NCBI GenBank assembly: GCA_003491635.1
Contig: DNCG01000105.1
Coordinates: forward strand, 1 to 6,369
DNA: 6,369 nucleotides
Source: Actinomycetota bacterium
Lineage (GTDB): Bacteria > Actinomycetota > Aquicultoria > Subteraquimicrobiales > UBA9087
Direction of reading: 5' to 3'
Positions within the stretch are counted from its first letter, which is position 1, and every line of letters starts with the position of its first letter. Under the pieces are notes generated by a model. It was given only the letters and a program-made list of their open reading frames with translations, ran no database searches and was not told where the DNA came from. Below, piece after piece: positions 1 through 5,205 of the stretch. The position numbers and the translations under genes are program-made.

Positions 1-22
1 ATCTTGGGCATTTTACTTTCAT

Positions 23-61
23 CTGAACCATGGTAGTATCTTACCAGATTGGTCCAGTTTT
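23..61 (+). terminator. Nested hairpin followed by four T, upstream of glycerate kinase
   Basis: Outer arms CTGAACCA (23-30) and TGGTCCAG (50-57) pair at 7 of 8 positions. Inner arms TGGTA (31-35) and TACCA (42-46) pair perfectly around a 6-nt loop, with a 3-nt bulge on the right side. TTTT follows at 58-61. It may be a weak intrinsic terminator for a gene left of the window, or a hairpin in the leader of glxK. No confident promoter for glxK is seen in the 79 bases before it. Confidence 0.35.
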
Positions 62-79
62 CAGACTTTACCCTTTTAT

Positions 80-1234
80 ATGAAAATCTTGATCGCTCCT
101 GACAAGTTTAAGGGGAGTCTGGGTGCGAAGGAAGTTGCCCTGGCGATCGAAAAGGGGGTCGAGAGGGTTCTGCCTCGGGCGGAAACCATTCTCTGCCCCA
201 TGGCCGATGGCGGCGAGGGGACCGTCGAAACCCTGGTGAGCGCCACTGGCGGTGAGATTGTCCCCGTCCGGGCGACGGGTCCCCTGGGCAAACCCGTGGA
301 CGCCTACTTCGGCATCCTGCTCAGAACTCACAATCTTCCCACCGCGACCTGCGTGATTGAGATGGCCGCTGCCTCTGGGCTCCGTTTGACCCCCGAAAGC
401 AAGAGAAATCCCATGCTGACTACGACCTATGGCACGGGGGAGCTAATCAGGGCGGCTTTGGATCATGGCTGCAGAGAGATCATTATCGGCATCGGAGATA
501 GTGCCACCAACGATGGGGGAATGGGGATGGCCCAGGCCCTTGGAGCCAGGTTCTTCGATGGTGCAGGGAAGGAGCTGGGCCTGGGGCGCGGGGAGCTCTT
601 AAGAAAGATTGCTAAGATAGACGTCTCCGGTCTCGATCCCCGCCTTGGGGGAACGGAGATAATCGTCGCCTCCGATGTCGACAATCCCCTCTGCGGTCCT
701 CATGGAGCCGCTCATGTCTTTGCTCCTCAGAAGGGAGCTACTCCTGGGATGGTTGAGGAGTTGGACGAGGGACTGGCTCACTATGCTGAGATTATCCAAA
801 GAGACCTGGGCAAAAATATCGGGGATATTCCTGGTTCAGGGGCGGCAGGTGGTTTAGGGGCGGGTCTCATCGCTTTTCTGAATGCCCGTATAAGATCCGG
901 TGTAGAACTGATCATCGAGACCGTGGGTCTGGAGGCGAGGATGAGGGGGGCCGATCTTGTGATCACCGGCGAGGGGAAGATGGATATCCAGACCATTCGG
1001 GGCAAAACCCCAATCGGGGTCGCCGGGCTGGCCGCGGGCATGGGCATTCCAACAATCGCCATCGTTGGACAGGTGGGCGATGGTGTGGAAGCTGTTTATG
1101 ACCGCGGCATCACCGAGGTTTTTCCACTCATGGATGTGGCGAGCTCTCTGGAGGAGGCGATGAACAATACCGCAAAGCTAATCGAGGTCGTGGCCGAGAG
1201 GGCGATGAAAAGCTTGAAGGGGAGGGCAAGCTGA
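80..1234 (+). CDS. glxK: Glycerate kinase (type 1, GlxK/GarK family)
   Basis: This cytoplasmic enzyme phosphorylates D-glycerate with ATP. Characterised GlxK/GarK members mostly give 2-phosphoglycerate. The 384-residue length is normal for the family and the whole fold is covered. Visible family motifs are APDKFKGSL (residues 6-14), PMADGGEGT (40-48), GIGDSATNDGGMGMAQALG (137-155), the ASDVDNPLCGP block (197-207) running into APQKGA, GSGAAGGLGAGL (252-263), and ITGEGKMDIQT..GKTP (295-311). The ATG at 80 is chosen because MKILIAPDKFKGSL is the canonical N-terminus. There is no Shine-Dalgarno before it, and the frame stays open to the left edge of the window, so an upstream start cannot be formally excluded. 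The gene converges on gpgP with a 7-bp gap. Next to glucosylglycerate genes it may salvage glycerate; that link is inference. Confidence 0.96.
   Translation: MKILIAPDKFKGSLGAKEVALAIEKGVERVLPRAETILCPMADGGEGTVETLVSATGGEIVPVRATGPLGKPVDAYFGILLRTHNLPTATCVIEMAAASGLRLTPESKRNPMLTTTYGTGELIRAALDHGCREIIIGIGDSATNDGGMGMAQALGARFFDGAGKELGLGRGELLRKIAKIDVSGLDPRLGGTEIIVASDVDNPLCGPHGAAHVFAPQKGATPGMVEELDEGLAHYAEIIQRDLGKNIGDIPGSGAAGGLGAGLIAFLNARIRSGVELIIETVGLEARMRGADLVITGEGKMDIQTIRGKTPIGVAGLAAGMGIPTIAIVGQVGDGVEAVYDRGITEVFPLMDVASSLEEAMNNTAKLIEVVAERAMKSLKGRAS
1208..1232 (-). terminator. Weak candidate terminator of the gpgS-gpgP operon
   Basis: AGCTTG and CAAGCT (1211-1216 and 1227-1232) form a perfect 6-bp inverted repeat around a 10-nt loop. 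On the minus strand the stem runs into TTTT (1211-1208), 9 nt beyond the gpgP stop. It lies within the last codons of glxK. The stem is short and the T-run brief, so efficiency is doubtful. Confidence 0.28.
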
Positions 1235-1241
1235 TGCATTT

Positions 1242-2126
1242 CTACTGTGTTTTCTCCTTCGCCAGATAGCCGATAACCTCGGCGAAGCCCAGACCCATCT
1301 CTTCCTCTGTGACGAAGACATTCTCGTATTTGGTGATCTCCTCGGCTAGGCCGGCGTTTCCATTCAAGGCGTTTCTGACCAAGAAGAGCGCCCCGACCTC
1401 GGGAGCGAGGACCAGGTCGGCGAAGGCATCTCCGATGGCAACGGTCTCTCTCTTGGGGATACCCCTTATCTCTCTGTCTCTTCTCAGGCCGGCGGGCTTT
1501 CCACCGCCTTTGGGCAGGAGATGATAGGCGTGAACTTCGGGGATGTCTTTCAGGTCTCCCAGGGTGTGAATGATCCCGTTGTCCACAACTTCGAGATCGT
1601 CGTGTCCATTTTCTCGAAGGAGCTCGTTGGCGAGGTCTACGTCGATGTATCCCCGGAAGACGTGAGTGCACTCCCTCCCCTCGGACCAAGGGGTGTGATA
1701 TTCGAGTTTTTCGGGGAAGGTCTGGAAGAGTAGGTCTACCGCTCCCGACTCGTTTATCGCCTCGAGGATCGTTTTCTCCCCGCAGGGGAAGCCGCCCACG
1801 TTGAGGATGATTTCCCTTCCCAGGTCGTAAACTATCTGGCAGCCCAGTTCGGCGATGTAGTTCTTGAGCCCCAGTATCCTGGCGTCGCCGTGGAGCTGAC
1901 GGGCACTTCGCCCGGAGATCATCACGATGTCCAGATCTCTTTTCTGGGCGGCGATGATCGCCTTGGCCGGCTCGAGGGTGTACTTCTTGTCGGCGGTTAA
2001 AAACAGACAACCCCCTGGCCCGAGAAGGGTTCCGTCGACATCGGTGTAGACCACCCTCACCCGGCCGAGATTTTCATTCAGCCACCGCCTATTGACCTTG
2101 AGGCAGCGCCTTTTATAGACACTCAT
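1242..2126 (-). CDS. gpgP: Glucosyl-3-phosphoglycerate phosphatase (HAD superfamily, MPGP-like)
   Basis: Likely removes phosphate from glucosyl-3-phosphoglycerate to yield glucosylglycerate in the cytoplasm. The 294-residue protein has all HAD motifs: nucleophile motif I YTDVDGTLL with D29 and D31, motif II VMISGRS with S71, a motif III lysine in the LLPKGGGK segment (K206 or K210), and motif IV GDAFADL with D233 and D237. The cap of roughly residues 80-200 lies between motifs II and III, as in Cof-type/mannosyl-3-phosphoglycerate phosphatases. The family alone does not separate mannosyl from glucosyl substrates; the assignment rests on the preceding gpgS. The ATG at 2126 overlaps the gpgS end by 14 nt and has AGGAGG at 2137-2142, 10 nt upstream, so translation is probably coupled. 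About 22 residues precede the core fold, longer than in many relatives. Confidence 0.87.
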   Translation of the reverse strand: MSVYKRRCLKVNRRWLNENLGRVRVVYTDVDGTLLGPGGCLFLTADKKYTLEPAKAIIAAQKRDLDIVMISGRSARQLHGDARILGLKNYIAELGCQIVYDLGREIILNVGGFPCGEKTILEAINESGAVDLLFQTFPEKLEYHTPWSEGRECTHVFRGYIDVDLANELLRENGHDDLEVVDNGIIHTLGDLKDIPEVHAYHLLPKGGGKPAGLRRDREIRGIPKRETVAIGDAFADLVLAPEVGALFLVRNALNGNAGLAEEITKYENVFVTEEEMGLGFAEVIGYLAKEKTQ

Positions 2127-3099
2127 TCTTCAGCTTCCTCCTGTGCTCCAGATAATCGGGCACTGTGTTCATGGGGGGCCTTTTGACCACTTCAATTCGC
2201 CGCTCTCTGAAGGCATACTCCCCATCCTTGAAACCCACCATGTGAAAGACCTTGTTGGGCATCGAGCTCAAATCGATTTTGCCATCTTCCTTCAACAATT
2301 GGAAGACGGCCTGGAGGATGGCGAAGGACATCCTACCCAGGGCCTTGGTCGGTTGGTTCCTGTGCATCCTTCGCTCCAAATCCACCTGGGCCATCGATTC
2401 CAGCCCGTATTTCCGCTGAATTTCAACGAGGAGAGCCGTCTCCACCGCGTATCCGGTGTAGAAGGGGACGCTCTCCAGTATCTCGCGCCGCCCAGCATAT
2501 TCGCCTGAGAGGGGCTGAATAAATCCCGCGAGATTCGGGTAGAACAGGTTCAGGATGGGTCGGGCCACGAGCTCAGTTACCCTGCCTCCCCCCGCCTCCC
2601 TGATGGCTCTCTTTGTCTTCAAGGGGCGTTGGTAGAAGCCTTTGATGTAGCCTATTTCTTTGTGTGTTAGGAGGGGACCGACCAGACCGTATACGAATCG
2701 AGGGTGGAAGTTTTCTATGTCGGAATCGACCCAGGCTATGATGTCTCCATGCAGAACATCCAGGCTTTTCCAGAGGGCCTCGCCCTTTCCACTCAAGGAG
2801 CCCATGGAGGGTAAGATTTCATCGTCGAAGTAGGCCTCGATCTCAAGCTCTCTGGCTATATTCACCGTCTCGTCGGTGGAATGACCATCGATGATCGCGA
2901 TCTGATCCAACAGGGGAAATCTTTCAACGAGTTCTTCTTTGGCCACGAGGAGGATATTGTACAGCGTATCTTCGACGTTTAAGGTGGGAAAGCCTAGGCT
3001 GATGGTGAGATTCTGTTCCCGCTTGAGCTCAACCAGACCGGCGATATTTCTGTAGTCTCGGTGGTGAAAGGTGCGCTCCTTAAACCATTTTTCGTCCAT
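2113..3099 (-). CDS. gpgS: Glucosyl-3-phosphoglycerate synthase (GT81, GT-A fold)
   Basis: Transfers glucose from an NDP-glucose donor to 3-phosphoglycerate, the committed step of glucosylglycerate synthesis. The 328-residue protein matches family length. Seen in order: SLGFPTLNVEDTL (34-46) and the IIDGHSTDET donor-site loop (69-78); GKGEALWKSL (104-113) with K105; the metal/nucleotide DxD motif VDSDI with D125 and D127; GGRVTELVARP (171-181), whose R173 and T175 correspond to the 3-phosphoglycerate-binding residues of the mycobacterial enzyme; QPLSGEYAG (195-203); and MHRNQP with H246 and N248. The ATG at 3099 is preferred over ATGs at 3132 and 3165. It has GAGGTG ending 4 nt upstream, and the longer forms begin at or upstream of the -10 element found here. 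First gene of a two-gene operon with gpgP. Confidence 0.95.
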   Translation of the reverse strand: MDEKWFKERTFHHRDYRNIAGLVELKREQNLTISLGFPTLNVEDTLYNILLVAKEELVERFPLLDQIAIIDGHSTDETVNIARELEIEAYFDDEILPSMGSLSGKGEALWKSLDVLHGDIIAWVDSDIENFHPRFVYGLVGPLLTHKEIGYIKGFYQRPLKTKRAIREAGGGRVTELVARPILNLFYPNLAGFIQPLSGEYAGRREILESVPFYTGYAVETALLVEIQRKYGLESMAQVDLERRMHRNQPTKALGRMSFAILQAVFQLLKEDGKIDLSSMPNKVFHMVGFKDGEYAFRERRIEVVKRPPMNTVPDYLEHRRKLKNECL

Positions 3100-3102
3100 G
3101 AT

Positions 3103-3110
3103 CCACCTCT
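3103..3110 (-). promoter_or_regulatory. Ribosome binding site deciding the gpgS start
   Basis: AGAGGTGG on the minus strand contains GAGGTG, fully complementary to the 16S rRNA 3' end, ending 4 nt before the ATG at 3099. It fixes the start of gpgS at 3099. Confidence 0.75.
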
Positions 3111-3125
3111 TTTCGAGGGATGCTT

Positions 3126-3148
3126 CGCCCATTATATCAGAATGGGCG
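3126..3148. repeat. Perfect inverted repeat over the gpgS -10 box (candidate operator)
   Basis: The arms CGCCCATT (3126-3133) and AATGGGCG (3141-3148) are exact reverse complements separated by 7 nt. The repeat covers the whole candidate extended -10. Neither strand has a T-run after it, so it does not look like an intrinsic terminator. A binding site for a dimeric repressor is the simplest reading; this is inference. Confidence 0.5.
3131..3139 (-). promoter_or_regulatory. Candidate extended -10 promoter of gpgS-gpgP
   Basis: Read on the minus strand this is TGATATAAT, a perfect TATAAT with the TGn extension. No TTGACA-like -35 is present at 16-18 bp spacing, which extended -10 promoters can tolerate. 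Transcription would begin near 3124, giving a leader of about 25 nt before the ATG at 3099. This supports that start over the longer in-frame ones. The element sits inside an inverted repeat described separately. Confidence 0.55.
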
Positions 3149-3188
3149 TCAGGGTGGGGGAGCAAGCTCGTCCGGTGAAGCTCCGAGG

Positions 3189-3205
3189 AGCCGAGGCATT
3201 CGGCT
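3189..3205 (-). terminator. Hairpin after the pilin genes, no T-tract
   Basis: AGCCGA and TCGGCT form a perfect 6-bp inverted repeat with a 5-nt loop, starting 12 nt after the PilX-like stop codon. No T-run follows on the minus strand, so it is only a possible transcript end or processing site between the pilin genes and gpgS. Confidence 0.22.
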
Positions 3206-3216
3206 TGACTGAGATG

Positions 3217-4590
3217 TTACTGGGCCTCGTGCCAGCCGGTGCTCTGGAGGATGTACTGGGTGCCCCCGGGCATCGCCTCGGGGAGATAAAGTGATAGCTG
3301 GGGCTGGGAGACGAGATGGACATTTGGATGATTGAAGGCCAGGGTCCCCGCGACCAGACCCCCCTTGATCAATATGTTTTTCTCGATGGTCACTCCAATT
3401 TTGCCGTAGAGCGCTCCCGCGATATCGGGAGGGCTGGTTTCGGGATCCGAGGGGTTGCTACTCTGAGTGTGAATGTATATGTTGGTTGGAGTCACCAGGC
3501 CCAGAAAGTCATCCGAGGGGAAGTTGTCGCTGGGGAGGAGTTTGCCGTAGATGTTGATATCTCCGTTGGCGACGATGGCCCCGTTCCCCCTGTATTTTAT
3601 GTTCAAGGTGGGTCCGGTTGCATTACCCAGTTGAACCGGGCCATCCACGAAGACGGTACCCTTGACCGTCAGGGTTTTGGTTGTTGGGTCCCAGGCGAAG
3701 TCGTCGGTGGTCGGATTTCCAAAGGCCACCGTGCTCGATGAGATCGTGAGGGGAACATCTCCCGAACCCAAAGGGATGGAGACTGAGAGGTCATCGTCGA
3801 CCAGTTTGTAGTAGTCGGTTTGGCAGTTGACGTAGGGTGTGTTGGTGTAGGGAACGGCCGACTGCTCCTTGGCGTCGTTGAGGTGATTTTTCATGTCCGA
3901 GAGCACGAGGTCGGGCAGGACGATGTTGGGGACGTGATGAGAGAGAAGGTTGGCGTGAAATTGGGAACTATCGGTGGGGGCGCTTCCGCTGACGAAGACG
4001 TCGATCGGCTCGTCAGCTGTTCCTATAGAGGCCGCGGCTGAGGCGAGGATGATGTCGCCGTCCCTGACGAAAAGAGGCCCCTTTCTTATGGAGCTCGTTC
4101 CTGAGAGCTCCAGGTTTCCGCGGACGAAGAAGGGCCCGTGAACGGAGGTCGTCCCCACTATTCCCCCACCCCCGGCGGTCAGCGACTGAGAGGTTCCACC
4201 GGCGAAGAACATATCCCAATAGGATAGGTTGAACACGGTGACCTTAATGGTTCTTTTCACACCGTCTTCGGTGACCCCTCTTGAGGTTATCCTCCAAAGC
4301 CAGGTGTTGGTGGCATCCTGAGAGGCCGTCACATAAGCGATCCCCAGTGGAGTTTCAACTTCGAAGGAAGCGGGAAGATTTTGAGTCTTTTTTAGTTGCC
4401 AGAGGGCTTTGTCGATCCCTGCCTCGGCCACGTGCAGGGCTTGAGTTAGTCTCTTGGATTTGACGGTCATGGTCAAGTCGTTCTGGGCGACCATCATCAA
4501 TCCGACCGCCAGGATGGTTAGGACGAGCATGATTCCCAATGTTGTCATCAGGGCGAAGCCTCTCTCGCTTTCGAGGAGTTTTCTCACCAT
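3217..4590 (-). CDS. PilX/GspK-like minor prepilin with bactofilin-like beta-helical body
   Basis: A 457-residue class III prepilin expected to be processed by PilD-type peptidase and held in the inner membrane before assembly. The N-terminus has ESERG|FALMT: cleavage after G11, then a hydrophobic helix to about residue 34. Mature position 5 is Thr (residue 16) rather than Glu, as in GspK-type tip subunits. A conserved AEAGIDKALWQLKK helix follows. The rest is Gly/Val/Ile-rich short-strand sequence (about 129-190 and 312-430), including HGPFFVRGNLELSG and KGPLFVRDGDIIL, resembling polymer-forming bactofilin-like beta-helix domains. The end, LVAG..AF..PNVHLVSQPQLSLYLPE, is typical of large PilX-like proteins of unknown function. 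The ATG at 4590 is chosen over an in-frame GTG at 4596 because AAGGGGTG (4594-4601) serves as its RBS and contains that GTG. It lies 9 nt after the preceding stop. Confidence 0.86.
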   Translation of the reverse strand: MVRKLLESERGFALMTTLGIMLVLTILAVGLMMVAQNDLTMTVKSKRLTQALHVAEAGIDKALWQLKKTQNLPASFEVETPLGIAYVTASQDATNTWLWRITSRGVTEDGVKRTIKVTVFNLSYWDMFFAGGTSQSLTAGGGGIVGTTSVHGPFFVRGNLELSGTSSIRKGPLFVRDGDIILASAAASIGTADEPIDVFVSGSAPTDSSQFHANLLSHHVPNIVLPDLVLSDMKNHLNDAKEQSAVPYTNTPYVNCQTDYYKLVDDDLSVSIPLGSGDVPLTISSSTVAFGNPTTDDFAWDPTTKTLTVKGTVFVDGPVQLGNATGPTLNIKYRGNGAIVANGDINIYGKLLPSDNFPSDDFLGLVTPTNIYIHTQSSNPSDPETSPPDIAGALYGKIGVTIEKNILIKGGLVAGTLAFNHPNVHLVSQPQLSLYLPEAMPGGTQYILQSTGWHEAQ

Positions 4591-4593
4591 CGT

Positions 4594-4601
4594 CACCCCT
4601 T
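4594..4601 (-). promoter_or_regulatory. Ribosome binding site deciding the PilX-like start
   Basis: AAGGGGTG on the minus strand begins within the TAA stop of the PilW-like gene and lies 3 nt upstream of the ATG at 4590 (5 nt from the GGGG core). The in-frame GTG at 4596 falls inside it. The geometry indicates translational coupling of the two pilin genes. Confidence 0.65.
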
Positions 4602-5205
4602 ACAGATTCCTCAGCTTGACCTCCGACTCCAAGGTATAGGCCGGCGGTGGTTCCTTTTCATTCACGTCGATTACGAGTCTTATCTTGATGCTTCGGGTAT
4701 GTGTCAGAATCTTTGGGTCGGTCGGGTTTATTTCGGCATGATTCAAATCGTAGTAGATGAAGATGGGCCGACCGAGTGTTTGGTTGCGGACGCAGTCCGC
4801 CAGTTTTCTGGAACTTCCTCCCTCCACGGTCTGGTAAAACTCGCTATCTTGAAGGAAGAACCGAACCACCTCGCCGATTTCATCATCGTCTATATCCGAT
4901 TTGATCTCAATAAGATTATCCTGAGCCAATCTTATCTCCTTGCTCTGCCGGATGTTCTTGCTGGTCAGGAACAGATTCCGCCGGGCAATTTCCTGTGCCC
5001 GAAGCTGCTCATCGGAGATCCTGTGGGTGCCGAGGCTGGTCTCGTAGAGATTATACGCTCCCACCAACGCTATAAAGGTGATGGAGGCGACCAGCAGCAG
5101 CTCCACCAGGGAGATGCCCTTTTCCCCCAGAAATATTATCCTTTTATTAAATTGGCCCGTGCGGGATGGTGACCGCGACGGTGTTGCTCGGCGTTTTGAA
5201 ACCAT
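4600..5205 (-). CDS. PilW/GspJ-like minor prepilin
   Basis: A prepilin-type minor pilin. The leader ends GEKG|ISLVELLLV, so cleavage follows residue 30 counted from the ATG at 5205, and Glu is at mature position 5 (residue 35). The membrane helix runs to about residue 53, followed by the amphipathic EQLRAQEIARRNLFLTSKNIRQ segment, a short acidic beta-rich domain with DIDDDEIGEVVRFFL, and an ending SEVKLRNL like the t.v.lRN end of PilW proteins. The start is doubtful. The ATG at 5205 is the only standard start codon in frame, but it overlaps the upstream gene by 59 nt and gives an Arg/Ser/Pro-rich leader that looks like out-of-frame sequence. A CTG at 5130, with AAAAGGA 8 nt upstream just after the previous stop, would give a 176-residue protein with leader MGEKG. 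The stop codon overlaps the next gene's RBS. Confidence 0.84.
   Translation of the reverse strand: MVSKRRATPSRSPSRTGQFNKRIIFLGEKGISLVELLLVASITFIALVGAYNLYETSLGTHRISDEQLRAQEIARRNLFLTSKNIRQSKEIRLAQDNLIEIKSDIDDDEIGEVVRFFLQDSEFYQTVEGGSSRKLADCVRNQTLGRPIFIYYDLNHAEINPTDPKILTHTRSIKIRLVIDVNEKEPPPAYTLESEVKLRNL
5139..5145 (-). promoter_or_regulatory. Candidate ribosome binding site for a non-standard PilW-like start
   Basis: AAAAGGA on the minus strand follows directly after the TAA stop of the PilV-like gene (5147-5149). It lies 8 nt from an in-frame CTG (5128-5130) that sits four codons before the prepilin cleavage Gly. No ATG, GTG or TTG is in frame between here and the cleavage site. Confidence 0.35.

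Noticed and set aside
1..36. Tail of an upstream plus-strand gene ending at TAG 34-36
   Set aside because: Only eleven codons are visible and they carry no recognisable motif, so it cannot be supported.
1096..2010. Long minus-strand open frame (about 304 codons) overlapping both glxK and gpgP
   Set aside because: Its translation is Arg/Pro/Gly-rich with no recognisable motif and lies in another frame of gpgP, which has all HAD motifs. It is a shadow frame.
3126..3148. Palindrome as an intrinsic terminator for the pilin genes
   Set aside because: No T-tract follows on either strand; overlap with the -10 box fits an operator better.
3097..3165. Longer gpgS form starting at 3165 or 3132
   Set aside because: These starts lie at or upstream of the -10 element, lack a good SD, and add residues unlike the family. 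The ATG at 3099 has a strong SD.
3316..3741. Plus-strand open frame opposite the PilX-like gene
   Set aside because: No motif is recognisable, and it mirrors the beta-helix coding region on the minus strand.
4699..5172. Plus-strand open frame opposite the PilW-like gene
   Set aside because: It is antisense to a gene with a clear prepilin signal, shows no domain or RBS, and is explained by the codon bias of the opposite strand.
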